A stretch of 64,000 nucleotides of DNA from UBA965 sp040396955 (GCA_040396955.1 JBBAWX010000004.1:62001-126000); one strand, 5' to 3'. Positions 50,985-60,600 are shown, counted from the stretch's first letter. Translations and numbers: made by a program. Notes: a model not told the origin generated them from the letters alone.

Positions 50985-52826
50985 TTAGTGCTCAAGATGA
51001 TAGGGGACACTGACAACGACGACGTTCTTGGTAAAAAGGAGCATGGTCTTGATGGCCAGTGCCGTCTGGTTGTGCAAGAAGTTTTGCCACCAACGATTGG
51101 GGATGAACTCAGGGAGCACGACGGTGACTACGTCGTCGGAATAGCGGCGTTCGAGCTGATCGATGTACTCACGGATGGGGCGAATCAATGAGCGGTAGGG
51201 TGAGGGGAGCACGACGAGATCAATGCCACAGCCCCATTGTTGCCATTTGTTGCGCATGCGATTAGTGCTCTCTTCATCGAGGTTGATGTAGAGTGCTTGA
51301 ATATTATCACTGGTCAGCGATAGCCCGTATTGCAGGGCGGGGATGACACCACGATGCACACCACTGACCAGCACAAGCACCGTGTGACGGCGCAATGCGG
51401 TCGGTTGGGGAGCTTCTTCGAGCGATAGTTGCGTGGCCACATCGACGTAGTGTTTGTTGATACTGGTCAACAACACAACCATGATGGGGAGTACCAGCAA
51501 GACGGCCCATGCACCATCAAAAAACTTAGAAACCGCAATAATAACGAGGACTGAACCGGTCACAGTTGCGCCAAAGCCGTTGATGAACGCACTGCTGCGC
51601 CAACCAGGTGTGCGGAGTGTGAGCCAGCGTCGTACCATGCCAATTTGCGAAATCGTGAACGAAATAAACACCCCGACCGCATAGAGGGGAAGCAATGACT
51701 GCTCGCGGGCATTAAAGAGTACCACGAGTAAGGCGGCTACCACACCCAAAAAAATGACCCCGTTGGAAAACACCAGTCGGTCACCGCGTTGGGCAAATTG
51801 ACGTGGTAAAAAACGGTCAACTGCCAAAAAGTACGACAAGCGTGGGAAGTCGGCATAGGCGGTGTTGGAGGCCAACACCAAAATCAGCATGGTAGAGGCT
51901 TGCAGAATGTAGTAAAAAATGGAACCGTTGCCGAAGATGGCACGAGCGAGTTGTGAATTGGCGGTCTCGGGCTCGGCGGCTCCATCTGGGATGATGTGAT
52001 AGGCGTCAGCGAGTAGAGTGGTGCCCATGAACATCGCACTCAGCAACACAATCATGATGAGCAGAGTAACCGAAGCGTTGCGTGATTCGGGTTTCTGAAA
52101 TGCAGGCACCCCATCACTAATGGCTTCGATGCCGGTGAGGGCGGTACAGCCGGCTGCAAATGCCCGCAAAATGAGAAAGTAACCGATGGCCTGGCCGTGT
52201 TCGACATGCAAAATGGCGGGTGGTGGTGCTGTGGTCACGTTGCCAGTTATCACGTTGTACAATCCCACCACGATCAGAGCCAACATGCTCACGACAAAGG
52301 TGTAGGTGGGAATGGCAAACATGTTGCCCGACTCTTTGATGCCGCGTAAGTTGGCGAGTGTCAAGAGCACGATCAGCCCAACGGCCAATTCGACACGATA
52401 CGGCTCAATCTGGTGGAAGGCAGAGGTCATGGCCGCTACTGCTGCCGACATGCTCACAGCGACTGTGAGGATGTAGTCAATCAACAACGATGATGCGGCG
52501 ATGAGCGAGGGAATTTTGCCAAGATTCTCGCGTGACACAATGTATGAGCCACCGCCCTGGGGATACGCCATAATCGTCTGGCGGTAGGAGAATGCCACCG
52601 TGAAGAGAAGCACCGTAATACCGATGCCGATGGGAGTGACAAACCCAAGTGCCGATTGATTGGCGTACAACAAGGCGATGAGGATAGCTTCGGTGGCATA
52701 GGCGACGGATGAAAGTGCATCCGACGAAAATACTGCGAGGGCCGTGCGTTTGGGCAGGCGTTCGTGGGCCAACTGTTCGTTGGCCAGGGGTTGTCCGACG
52801 AGTAGCCGTTTGAATTCGGCTAACAT
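50985..52826 (-). CDS. KimA-type potassium transporter, copy 1
   Basis: The start MLAEFKRLLVGQPLANEQLA at 52826 has a GAGGTCG site and gives 613 aa. About 12 membrane segments of the APC superfamily are followed by a ~150-aa UspA-like cytosolic domain. The sequence resembles Bacillus KimA (YdaO) throughout: FSSDALSSVAYATE, AYPQGGGSYIVSRENLG, LTGIEAISDGVPAF and the ending HNQTALAIKTMLLFTKNVV. K+-site residues of KimA fall at identical positions (Asp36, Tyr43, Asp117, Tyr118, Thr121, Ser125). It likely performs proton-driven K+ uptake. It has its own promoter and a leader hairpin. Confidence 0.88.
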   Translation of the reverse strand: MLAEFKRLLVGQPLANEQLAHERLPKRTALAVFSSDALSSVAYATEAILIALLYANQSALGFVTPIGIGITVLLFTVAFSYRQTIMAYPQGGGSYIVSRENLGKIPSLIAASSLLIDYILTVAVSMSAAVAAMTSAFHQIEPYRVELAVGLIVLLTLANLRGIKESGNMFAIPTYTFVVSMLALIVVGLYNVITGNVTTAPPPAILHVEHGQAIGYFLILRAFAAGCTALTGIEAISDGVPAFQKPESRNASVTLLIMIVLLSAMFMGTTLLADAYHIIPDGAAEPETANSQLARAIFGNGSIFYYILQASTMLILVLASNTAYADFPRLSYFLAVDRFLPRQFAQRGDRLVFSNGVIFLGVVAALLVVLFNAREQSLLPLYAVGVFISFTISQIGMVRRWLTLRTPGWRSSAFINGFGATVTGSVLVIIAVSKFFDGAWAVLLVLPIMVVLLTSINKHYVDVATQLSLEEAPQPTALRRHTVLVLVSGVHRGVIPALQYGLSLTSDNIQALYINLDEESTNRMRNKWQQWGCGIDLVVLPSPYRSLIRPIREYIDQLERRYSDDVVTVVLPEFIPNRWWQNFLHNQTALAIKTMLLFTKNVVVVSVPYHLEH

Positions 52827-52856
52827 GGTGCGACCTCGTTGAAAGGATGACAACAA

Positions 52857-52884
52857 CGCCTTACTGCGAGTGAGCAGTAAGGCG
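52857..52884 (-). promoter_or_regulatory. Leader hairpin of KimA copy 1
   Basis: CGCCTTACTGC and GCAGTAAGGCG form a perfect 11-bp stem with a six-base loop, between the promoter and the start codon; TTGTTGTCATCC follows on the minus strand. It could be an attenuator. I see no typical c-di-AMP (ydaO) riboswitch, as the leader is only about 80 nt. Confidence 0.5.
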
Positions 52885-52914
52885 TCTTTGCCTCGAGCGA
52901 TATCAAGCCCGAAA

Positions 52915-52943
52915 ATCATAGCACGATGGTAGGCTGTTTGCAA
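52915..52943 (-). promoter_or_regulatory. Promoter of KimA copy 1
   Basis: Minus-strand TTGCAA (52938-52943) and TATGAT (52915-52920) with a 17-bp spacer. Confidence 0.65.
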
Positions 52944-52966
52944 TAGGCAATTGCTGTGAAATGTCG

Positions 52967-54808
52967 TTAGTGGTCAAGATGATAGGGAACGCTGATAACA
53001 ACGACGTTTTTTGTGAACAACAACATGGTCTTGATCGCTAATGCAGTCTGGTTGTGTAAAAAATTCTGCCACCAGCGATTGGGGATGAATTCAGGCAAGA
53101 CGACAGTGACGACGTCGTCGTGATAACGATGTGATATGTGGTCAATGTATTCACGGATGGGGCGAATCAGTGAACGGTATGGTGATGGCAAAACTACGAG
53201 CTCTATGCCACTCCCCCACTGTTTCCATTTGTCCTTTATGCGTTGAGTGCTCGCTTCATCGAGGTCGATGTAGAGTGCCTGAATATTATCGCTGGTGAGT
53301 GATAATCCATACTGTAGGGCAGGGATTACACCACGATGTACGCCACTGACCAACACGAGCACCGTATGACGCCGGATTGCGGCAGGTGCTGGTGCTTCGT
53401 TGAGCGAGAGCTGTTCGGCGACGTCGAGATAGTGCTTGCGGATACTTTGCAAGAGGATGACGACTACGGGGATGATGACCAATACTGCCCACGCTCCCTG
53501 CATGAATTTGGTAATAGCGATGACACAAAGAACAATCGCTGTGATTGTGGCTCCTAGGCCGTTGATGAATGCGTTGCGCTTCCACCCTGCACTGCGTAGT
53601 TGTAGCCAGCGGCGTACCATACCGGCTTGCGACAGCGTGAACGCAGCAAAAACACCGAGGGCGTAGAGTGGTAACATGGCTTGTTCACGGGCGTCGAACA
53701 TGATGACCAAAATTACTGAAATCCCGCCAAGAAAAATGACTCCGTTGGAAAAAACTAAACGATCGCCGCGTTGGGCAAATTGCCGTGGGAGAAAGCGGTC
53801 GACGGCGAGGAAATACGATAATCGTGGAAAGTCGGCGTAGGCGGTGTTGGAGGCTAGTATCAAAATAAACATGGTAGCGATTTGAATGATGTAGTAAAAC
53901 GGCGAACTACCACCGAAGATGGCCCGGGCCAATTGAGAATTTACGGTTTCAGGCTCAGCGGCTCCATCGGGGATGACATGATAGGCGTTGGCCAATGTGG
54001 TAATGCCGATGAACATCAGACTCAAAATGACCGCCATGACTGCCAATGTGATCGATGCGTTCCGAGATTGAGGCTGTTTGAACGCCGCTACCCCGTCGCT
54101 AATAGCTTCGATGCCTGTCAGTGCCGTACACCCCGATGCAAAAGCACGGAGTACGAGGAACCACGTCACCGTCTGGTTGAATTCGGCATGGATGATTTCG
54201 GGAGGAGGTGCGGTTTCCACTGTGCCATTGATGACATGGAAGAGCCCGACGATAATCAGCCCGAACATACTAAGAATGAACAAATAGGTGGGCACTGCGA
54301 ACATACTGCCTGACTCCTTGAGACCACGGAGATTGGCCAAGGTCAAGAGCGCAATCAGTATCACCGCCATACTTACCCGGTAGGGATCAAGCCAATGGAG
54401 CGCCGAGGTGATAGCCGTGACACCAGCCGAAATGCTGACTGCCACGGTGAGAATGTAAGAAGTCATCAACGATACTGCGGCGATTAATGAGGGGATTGTG
54501 CCCAGATTCTCACGTGAGACGATGTAGGAACCACCTCCGTTGGGGTAGGCCATGATGGTCTGAATATATGAAAACGCCACTGTAATCAGTAAAATCATGA
54601 TGCCCACAGAAATAGGCGTCGCGAGACCAAGGGACTCGCGGTTGGCGTACATCAGAGCGATGAGGATGGCTTCAGTTGCATATGCCACCGATGAGAGTGC
54701 ATCCGATGAAAACACCGCTAGAGCGGTTCGTTTGGGCAATCGTTCGTGGGCTAATTGCTCGTTGGCGAGCGGCTTACCGACGAGCCAGCGCTTCAGTGCA
54801 GAGATCAT
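52967..54808 (-). CDS. KimA-type potassium transporter, copy 2 (Asp117 replaced by Ser)
   Basis: The start MISALKRWLVGKPLANEQLA at 54808 follows AAAGGA. The 613-aa product has the same length and domain order as copy 1, with near-identical blocks such as RLSYFLAVDRFLPRQFAQRG and the final HNQTALAIKTMLLFTKNVV. A difference falls in a predicted ion site: copy 1 has LIDYILTVAVS and copy 2 has MTSYILTVAVS, so Asp117 (KimA numbering) becomes Ser. Affinity or ion selectivity may differ. It lies directly upstream of copy 1 with its own promoter, which indicates a tandem duplication that diverged. Confidence 0.87.
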   Translation of the reverse strand: MISALKRWLVGKPLANEQLAHERLPKRTALAVFSSDALSSVAYATEAILIALMYANRESLGLATPISVGIMILLITVAFSYIQTIMAYPNGGGSYIVSRENLGTIPSLIAAVSLMTSYILTVAVSISAGVTAITSALHWLDPYRVSMAVILIALLTLANLRGLKESGSMFAVPTYLFILSMFGLIIVGLFHVINGTVETAPPPEIIHAEFNQTVTWFLVLRAFASGCTALTGIEAISDGVAAFKQPQSRNASITLAVMAVILSLMFIGITTLANAYHVIPDGAAEPETVNSQLARAIFGGSSPFYYIIQIATMFILILASNTAYADFPRLSYFLAVDRFLPRQFAQRGDRLVFSNGVIFLGGISVILVIMFDAREQAMLPLYALGVFAAFTLSQAGMVRRWLQLRSAGWKRNAFINGLGATITAIVLCVIAITKFMQGAWAVLVIIPVVVILLQSIRKHYLDVAEQLSLNEAPAPAAIRRHTVLVLVSGVHRGVIPALQYGLSLTSDNIQALYIDLDEASTQRIKDKWKQWGSGIELVVLPSPYRSLIRPIREYIDHISHRYHDDVVTVVLPEFIPNRWWQNFLHNQTALAIKTMLLFTKNVVVISVPYHLDH

Positions 54809-54915
54809 GAATTCTGTGTCCTTTGCAAATACAACATCCACATGACGACAATCTCTGTCTGATGTGTGCTGCCAAGATATGTCGTAGAGCCGAATCATCC
54901 ATCAGGTGCCAAAAA

Positions 54916-54945
54916 ATCATAGCATCACGCTTGGGTACCGGTCAA
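54916..54945 (-). promoter_or_regulatory. Promoter of KimA copy 2
   Basis: Minus-strand TTGACC (54940-54945) and TATGAT (54916-54921) with an 18-bp spacer, just after the photolyase stop codon. Confidence 0.7.
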
Positions 54946-54950
54946 ATACT

Positions 54951-56375
54951 TCAGGACATATCGTTTTTAACCGATTTGTAGAGTGCAAGGGCGGCGAGTC
55001 GTTGTGTGGCATGATCGACAATGGGGGCCGGATAATCGGCACCAATCACGACGCGGGCGGCACGCATCTCCCCAGCAGGTAATAACCACGGTTGGTGAAT
55101 GTACTTGGGAGGCACATGTTGTAATTGAGGAAGGTACTTTTTCACGTAGTGCCCGTGCGGATCGAATTTTTCACCCTGATTGACCGGATGAAAGATGCGA
55201 AAGTAAGGTTGTGCGTCGGTGCCTGTGCCCGCCGCCCATTGCCAGCCACCGTTGTTGGCGGCTGTGTCGCCATCAATGAGGTGTTGCATAAAAAACCGCT
55301 CGCCCCAGCGCCAATCGATGAGCAAATCTTTGGTGAGAAACGACGATACGATCATGCGCGCTCGATTGTGCATCCAGCCTTCTTGGCGGAGTTGTTGCAT
55401 GGCGGCATCGACAATGGGATACCCGGTCTGACCTGCACACCACGCCGCAAACCACGCTGGATTGTTGGGCCATGGGATGCCATCGTAGATGGGGCGGAAT
55501 GCACCTTGCCGCACATGTGGAAAGTGATACAGGATTTGATGATAAAAATCACGCCAGGCAAGCTCGCTCAGCCAGACTTCCGCACTACTACGCGTGTCGC
55601 TGCTGGTCGCTGGTAGCGCTTGGACGGCCTGCCTGGCACACTGTTGAATAGACATAATGCCAAAACGTAGATACGGAGAGAGTCGCGATGTCCCGGATTG
55701 AGCCAGCATGTCACGGGCAATGCCGTAGTCGTGTACCCCCGTGTGGGTGAATTGCTGGAGTAGGTGTTCGGCTACGACCGCACTGCTATCGGGCAGTGGT
55801 ATGCTTGGTGTCGGCCATGCCGGCCATTCAGGGTGGAATGGTTGGTCGGGGTGGCGTAGCAGGGTTGGGATGGGCAGTGCCTCTGGCAACTCCAGTGTGC
55901 GCAACCAGCTCCGGAAGTAGGGGGTGAAGACGGTGTACGGCGTACCAGCGCCCGTTTTGAGGGCGTCGGGGGATTGGATCGTCAGGCTCTGGGTGGTTTT
56001 ACCGGCAATACCGTGTGCCTGCATACGGTGGGCTATCTCTTTGTCACGTTGGCGTCCCCATGGCGCAGTATCGCGTTCCCACGTGATAAGGGTGGCACCA
56101 AAGCGGTGCGCAAGAGCCGGCAAAAGCTCGCGTGGGTCACCATAGGCGATGAATAAGCCACTCCCATGGGCTTGGAGCTCTGCATGCAAAGTGCGCAGTC
56201 GATGGGCCAAAAAGGCGAGGCGATTCGGACCGACGCGAGTGGTGCCCACGAGGGTGGGGTCAACGATGAAGACAGGCACAACGCGTCCCTGACGATGTGT
56301 GCTGGCATAGTGGAGTGCCTGGTTGTCGTTGAGGCGTAAATCGCGGCGAAACCAGTGAATGGCGTAATCGGTCAT
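54951..56375 (-). CDS. phrB: Deoxyribodipyrimidine photolyase
   Basis: The 474-aa flavoprotein starts IHWFRRDLRLNDNQAL (antenna domain about 1-130). The FAD domain has RLSPYLRFGIMSI, SELAWRDFYHQIL, WMHNRARMIVSSFLTKDLL and DGDTAANNGGWQWAAGTGTD. The last two are class I cyclobutane photolyase signatures. It splits pyrimidine dimers using blue light. This fits an organism living in light. The antenna chromophore cannot be told from the sequence. The HAD gene lies 68 bases upstream in the same direction. Confidence 0.94.
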   Translation of the reverse strand: MTDYAIHWFRRDLRLNDNQALHYASTHRQGRVVPVFIVDPTLVGTTRVGPNRLAFLAHRLRTLHAELQAHGSGLFIAYGDPRELLPALAHRFGATLITWERDTAPWGRQRDKEIAHRMQAHGIAGKTTQSLTIQSPDALKTGAGTPYTVFTPYFRSWLRTLELPEALPIPTLLRHPDQPFHPEWPAWPTPSIPLPDSSAVVAEHLLQQFTHTGVHDYGIARDMLAQSGTSRLSPYLRFGIMSIQQCARQAVQALPATSSDTRSSAEVWLSELAWRDFYHQILYHFPHVRQGAFRPIYDGIPWPNNPAWFAAWCAGQTGYPIVDAAMQQLRQEGWMHNRARMIVSSFLTKDLLIDWRWGERFFMQHLIDGDTAANNGGWQWAAGTGTDAQPYFRIFHPVNQGEKFDPHGHYVKKYLPQLQHVPPKYIHQPWLLPAGEMRAARVVIGADYPAPIVDHATQRLAALALYKSVKNDMS

Positions 56376-56443
56376 GCAGGAAGTTGCTTTCTACGAGAGC
56401 TCTGTATGCAGATACGCTTATGAGGGCTGGTCAGGATGTGCGA

Positions 56444-57124
56444 TTACAGCGCATGTGTGTTGGCAATCAAGTAATGCGCAGCTGTGCGGAGGTCGGGCAC
56501 CGTCACATCGGCGGTGATGTCCCAGAAATCACTGGGTGTCGCATGTGGTTTGATGTGGATGGCATGAATGCCGGCGTGGACTGCCCCGAGGGCATCCCAG
56601 CTGTTGTTCGAAATCAGCCAACACGCAGAGCGTGCCACACCGGTCGTGCGAGCAAATTGATGGTAGACTTCGGGGTGTGGCTTGTAGGTGCGAATGCTGT
56701 CAGCACTCCAGAGACCACTGAGATATGGGGTAAGATTGTGGCAGGTGGCAATCGCCTGCAACATGTGCGGGGTTGCGTTACTGCACAACCAACAGTGCCA
56801 GCCGGCAGACGACAGTAGCTCGAGCACTTCGGTGGTCTGTGGGTGCAGTGGGAGTGATAGCCATTGTTGACAGAGCTGGTGGTGGTGTGCAACTGGAATG
56901 TACACGTGCATGTCGGCGAGGGTGGCGCGCAGGGCCTGGGCGGTCAGGTGAGCGAAATCAACGTAGCGTTGCATGGCACTCCGGCGCAACACGTATTCGA
57001 CTTGCGTGCGCCGCCAACGTGCTACGATGTCTGCGCCGGCATCGCTCCACGGGATAAAATAATCTGCAAGCGGGGCAGGATCGCAGAGAGTGCCAAAGAC
57101 ATCGAAGCCAACCACGCGAGTCAT
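56444..57124 (-). CDS. HAD-superfamily hydrolase (type II haloacid-dehalogenase-like)
   Basis: The start MTRVVGFDVFGTLCDPAPL at 57124 has an AAGG site and gives 226 aa. Motif I is GFDVFGTLCD (nucleophile Asp7). Motif II is the Ser/Thr in HCWLCSNATPHML, motif III the Lys in RTYKPHPEVYHQ, and motif IV lies in WLISNNSWDALGAVHAG. The pattern fits the haloacid dehalogenase type II branch, whose members act on haloacids or phosphate esters. The substrate is unknown. Confidence 0.9.
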   Translation of the reverse strand: MTRVVGFDVFGTLCDPAPLADYFIPWSDAGADIVARWRRTQVEYVLRRSAMQRYVDFAHLTAQALRATLADMHVYIPVAHHHQLCQQWLSLPLHPQTTEVLELLSSAGWHCWLCSNATPHMLQAIATCHNLTPYLSGLWSADSIRTYKPHPEVYHQFARTTGVARSACWLISNNSWDALGAVHAGIHAIHIKPHATPSDFWDITADVTVPDLRTAAHYLIANTHAL

Positions 57125-57160
57125 GGCAGGAGCCTTTTTGTCAAAGAAACGGATGTACAG

Positions 57161-57649
57161 ATGCAGTATACCGTGAAGCAGGCTGGGCGTCACGATGCTG
57201 AAGCCTTGTGGCAGATGCTTTACTATGCGGCGTGGATGGAGCTTGATGGGGTGACGTCGTACCATGCGGCCAAACACGACCCCTACCTGCGTGAATATGT
57301 GGTTGATTGGGGGCGTGCCGATGATGTGGGGGTGCTGGCTGACCAGGCTGGTACTCTCCTTGGGGCGGCCTGGGCAAGAGTGGTGCCACACCCACCAGGG
57401 ATCGCAAATGTGCCGTCAGGGTGCCTCGAACTCGCTGTGGCCGTGCATCCGCAGGCACAACGAAGTGGGGTAGGCAGTACGCTCATGGCCTGTTGTTGTG
57501 CCCTTGCTGATGCCCGTGGTCTGCGCTTGGCGTTGACCGTGCGCAAACACAATCCGGTGGTGCATTGGTACATGCGCTACGGCTTTGTGGTGGTGGCAAC
57601 CAGTGTCAACCGGGTGGGGAGCGAGTCATTGATTATGCAACGTATGTGA
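57161..57649 (+). CDS. GNAT-family N-acetyltransferase
   Basis: I chose the ATG at 57161 (MQYTVKQAGRHDAEALWQML), as the long upstream frame is antisense to the HAD gene. The 162-aa protein has the GNAT core. The acetyl-CoA loop is VHPQAQRSGVGSTLMACC, after the beta-strand CLELAVAVH. The final strand is WYMRYGFVVVATSV. The acceptor is unknown. The thioesterase gene follows after 12 bases. Confidence 0.88.
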   Translation: MQYTVKQAGRHDAEALWQMLYYAAWMELDGVTSYHAAKHDPYLREYVVDWGRADDVGVLADQAGTLLGAAWARVVPHPPGIANVPSGCLELAVAVHPQAQRSGVGSTLMACCCALADARGLRLALTVRKHNPVVHWYMRYGFVVVATSVNRVGSESLIMQRM

Positions 57650-57661
57650 TAGGAAGCAGTA

Positions 57662-58159
57662 ATGAACGAACAACAGCGTGTGGTGACGTGGACTAGCCCT
57701 GAGGCGTATATGGCGCAGATGCGGCAGCTCAGTGGCACTGAATACATCAATGCGGTACGAGCTGGGGAGATCCCGGTCTCGCCGATGCTCAAATTGCTTG
57801 ATATTCATGGGCGGGAGTGGCATGAGGGGTATGCGCTCTTTACCGTTGTCCCACAAGAGTTCCACTACAACCCGATGGGGATGGCCCACGGCGGGTTGGC
57901 CTGTGCGTTGCTTGACACGTGCATGGCTGTGGCAGTACTCACCATGTTGCCGAAGGGGGTGGGGTATGTGACACTAGAAATCAAAGTGAACTTTACCAAG
58001 CCCATCCAGGCGCAATCTGGTGAACTCCGGGCCGAAGGACGAGCAATTCATGTGGGGAGTCGTACGGCCACAGCCGATGGGCGTATCTATGATTCCCAGG
58101 GTGCCTTGTATGCACATGGGACGACCACGTTGCTGTTGACGCGTCCAGATCTAGCGTAG
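57662..58159 (+). CDS. PaaI-type hotdog-fold thioesterase
   Basis: The 165-aa protein with an AGGAAG site has the hotdog motifs HYNPMGMAHGGLACALLDT (catalytic Asn and HGG helix) and VTLEIKVNFTKPIQAQSG, then AEGRAIHVGSRTATADGRI. It hydrolyses acyl-CoA, probably aromatic or short-chain. It ends 9 bases past the stop of the convergent ABC gene. Confidence 0.9.
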   Translation: MNEQQRVVTWTSPEAYMAQMRQLSGTEYINAVRAGEIPVSPMLKLLDIHGREWHEGYALFTVVPQEFHYNPMGMAHGGLACALLDTCMAVAVLTMLPKGVGYVTLEIKVNFTKPIQAQSGELRAEGRAIHVGSRTATADGRIYDSQGALYAHGTTTLLLTRPDLA

Positions 58160-59851
58160 AGCGACTGCATCACAGAGAATCGTGCCCGATGGGCTGGTGG
58201 TTGGGAGTGCGAGTTGGGCGCAGCAGGCATGCCCAAGTGGCAGCCCAACTTCATCGGCGAGTTGTTGGAGTTGGTGATTACTGAGCTCAGACCAGTGCGC
58301 ATCCAAGACGATTAGACCGTCTTTCAGCAGCACGACGCGGTCAGTATAGGCCGCACAAAAATTTAAATCGTGGCTAACCACCACCACACTGCGTCCTTGA
58401 TCGTGGACGTGATGGATGGCTTGTGCTAGGTAGGCAATGGCCGCCTCGTCCATCCCTGCCGTTGGTTCGTCGAGGGCGAGCATATCGCTCTCAAGCGCCA
58501 TGACGGCCGCAGTGGCTACGAGGCGGCGCAGGGCGACCGGTATGTCGTATGGGTGACTATCGGCCCACGTAGCAATGCCACAGATGGCAAGTGTCTCTGC
58601 GACGCGTCGCTCAATGGTCGCTTGGTCGAGCTTCAAGAGCTTGAGCCCAAAAGCCACTTCATCAGCAATTGTGGCTGCAAACAGTTGGTTCCGCACATCT
58701 TGGAAGACAATACTTGCACACCGTGAAGCGCGCCCTGGGGCTTGTTTGACAATATCGTGACCGTGATGGCGTACGTGCCCACTGCTTGGGCGGAGTAAGC
58801 CGTTGAAATGCCGGAGCAAGGTGCTTTTGCCAGCTCCGTTTTTGCCGAGGAGGGCAACGCGCTCACCGGCACGAATTGTGAGTGATACGCCGTGCAATAC
58901 GGCAACACCGCTGGGATACGTGAATGAAACTTGTTCGATTGCCAGCAACGGTGCACCCACCGTGTCAGTAAGCGGGACAAGAGGTCGTGTGTGTGGGGGG
59001 CTTGCAGGTGCAGGCACGATGCCGGCCACCAACTCATCTACGGTGATGGCGAGGGGATGATGTGGTTGCCACATGCCGTGCTTGGCCAGGTGTTGGGCCA
59101 CACGCAGAGCGTATGGGCGGCCTGCCGGTGTCCCAGGCATGCGCAAGATGTCGTGAGGGGGGCCATCGGCAACAAGGCGCCCGTGGTCGAGCACACAAAC
59201 CCGGTCTGCGAATTCAGCCACCCAGTCGAGTTGATGCTCGGCCACGATAATGGTCTGCCCGTTGCGTACTAACCGCCGCAATGTGGCGCCGAGCTGGGCA
59301 ACGGCTGGCGGATCGAGTTGGGCCGTCGGCTCATCCAAAATCAAAATGGGCGGGCGTTGGGCCAATGCCGCCGCAATGACGACGCGCTGTTGTTGGCCAC
59401 CGGAGAGTTGGAACGGTGAGCGTTCCGCCAAATGGGCGATTTCCATCAGCGTCAGTGCCTCTGCCACCCGTTGGCGAATGACATCGGCGGGCACCCCCAG
59501 ATTTTGCAGCCCGAACCCGACCTCGTCAGCCACTGTGAAGCAAACCCCCGAAATCTGGGTGTTGGCCTGGCTCAGGACGATGGTGACGTGCGCCAACATG
59601 TCGATGACCGGGCTTTGGAGCGGTGAGACTCCATTGACGGTGACTTGGCCGCTGGCTTCCCCTTTGAAAAAATGAGGCATGAAACCGGCGAGTAGCGTAC
59701 ACAGCGTACTTTTGCCGGCTCCTGCGGGCCCTGTGATGGCCACGCATTGGCCAGCGGGGATGGTCAATGAAATGTCGTGGAGAGCAGGCTTACTCTGATT
59801 GTGGTACGTAAAATGCAGATGTTCAATTGCAATCACCGGTGTCGTGCTCAT
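58151..59851 (-). CDS. ECF transporter ATPase, two ABC domains fused
   Basis: The 566-aa protein has two complete ABC cassettes. The first (about 5-235) has Walker A GPAGAGKST, signature LSGGQQQRVVIAAAL and Walker B ILILDEPTAQLD. The second (about 295-520) has GKNGAGKST and MLALDEPTAGMDEA. Its signature reads IPVALRRLVATA instead of LSGGQ, so one of the two ATP sites may be impaired. Fused EcfA pairs of this kind (YkoD-type) power energy-coupling-factor vitamin or precursor uptake. It overlaps the ecfT start by four bases. Confidence 0.93.
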   Translation of the reverse strand: MSTTPVIAIEHLHFTYHNQSKPALHDISLTIPAGQCVAITGPAGAGKSTLCTLLAGFMPHFFKGEASGQVTVNGVSPLQSPVIDMLAHVTIVLSQANTQISGVCFTVADEVGFGLQNLGVPADVIRQRVAEALTLMEIAHLAERSPFQLSGGQQQRVVIAAALAQRPPILILDEPTAQLDPPAVAQLGATLRRLVRNGQTIIVAEHQLDWVAEFADRVCVLDHGRLVADGPPHDILRMPGTPAGRPYALRVAQHLAKHGMWQPHHPLAITVDELVAGIVPAPASPPHTRPLVPLTDTVGAPLLAIEQVSFTYPSGVAVLHGVSLTIRAGERVALLGKNGAGKSTLLRHFNGLLRPSSGHVRHHGHDIVKQAPGRASRCASIVFQDVRNQLFAATIADEVAFGLKLLKLDQATIERRVAETLAICGIATWADSHPYDIPVALRRLVATAAVMALESDMLALDEPTAGMDEAAIAYLAQAIHHVHDQGRSVVVVSHDLNFCAAYTDRVVLLKDGLIVLDAHWSELSNHQLQQLADEVGLPLGHACCAQLALPTTSPSGTILCDAVALR

Positions 59852-60600
59852 ACCATGCTACTCCATGCCGTTGCGGCTGCCACTCCCACTACGCTCAGCA
59901 ACAAACCGGTGCGCGCCCAGTGTTGCTGGCGCGTATCACGCAACACGACCATTCGTGTGGGTGGGGCTGGGTGGGCAAATGCTCGGAGTTCGAGACTCAT
60001 GGCGCGCTCTTCGACATCGATGAGCGCACCAACCACCAATGGGCCGATCAACGGCACAATTGCCCCAATCCGGCGTATCAGTGAATCGACAATCAGGCCA
60101 CGCGACTGTTGTGCCTCCAAAATACCATGTGCCCGTAGGCGCATATCGGGGATAATCTGGAGTGCCATCAACAGGATGTATTCGATGCTCCGGGGGAGAC
60201 CGCGCTCGGCGAGAGCTTGGGTGAGATGCGCAGGAGGTGTGGTGAGGACCACACACAACAATCCACTCCCCAACGTCATAATCCGCATCAACGAAGTAGC
60301 TGCCACCAGCATACCCCCCACACTGAGATTCACTCCGCCTATCTGCCACATGTGGGTGGTGTCACTGGGAAAAAAAACACCCTGTAGCAAAAACAACGAG
60401 AGACCGACCGGAATAAAAATCCCCCACAACGTGCGGTACAAGGCACGTGGTGTGGCAGCGGTCAGTGGGGTAAGTACGGCGAGCCCCCAACAGATGATGC
60501 TGAGCGGCATCGTTGTGGCCAGATAGATGTGGACTGCCAAGCTGAATGCCCAAGTCAGTTTGGTAAGTGGGTGCAGTGAATCAAACCAGCCGATGCGCAT
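59848..60600 (-). CDS. ECF transporter transmembrane subunit EcfT
   Basis: The start MRIGWFDSLHPLTKLTWAFS at 60600 gives 250 aa. It has about five membrane segments and the two coupling helices expected of EcfT, with the Ala-Arg-Gly-type signatures seen as EAQQSRGLI and EERAMSLELRAF. The opening SLHPLTKL is typical of the family. It docks the ATPases to the S component encoded upstream. A 16-bp hairpin separates it from the S-component gene. Confidence 0.92.
   Translation of the reverse strand: MRIGWFDSLHPLTKLTWAFSLAVHIYLATTMPLSIICWGLAVLTPLTAATPRALYRTLWGIFIPVGLSLFLLQGVFFPSDTTHMWQIGGVNLSVGGMLVAATSLMRIMTLGSGLLCVVLTTPPAHLTQALAERGLPRSIEYILLMALQIIPDMRLRAHGILEAQQSRGLIVDSLIRRIGAIVPLIGPLVVGALIDVEERAMSLELRAFAHPAPPTRMVVLRDTRQQHWARTGLLLSVVGVAAATAWSSMV

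Noticed and set aside
52827..52966. c-di-AMP (ydaO) riboswitch upstream of the KimA-like genes
   Set aside because: Expected from the family, but the leader from promoter to start is only about 80 nt with one simple hairpin.
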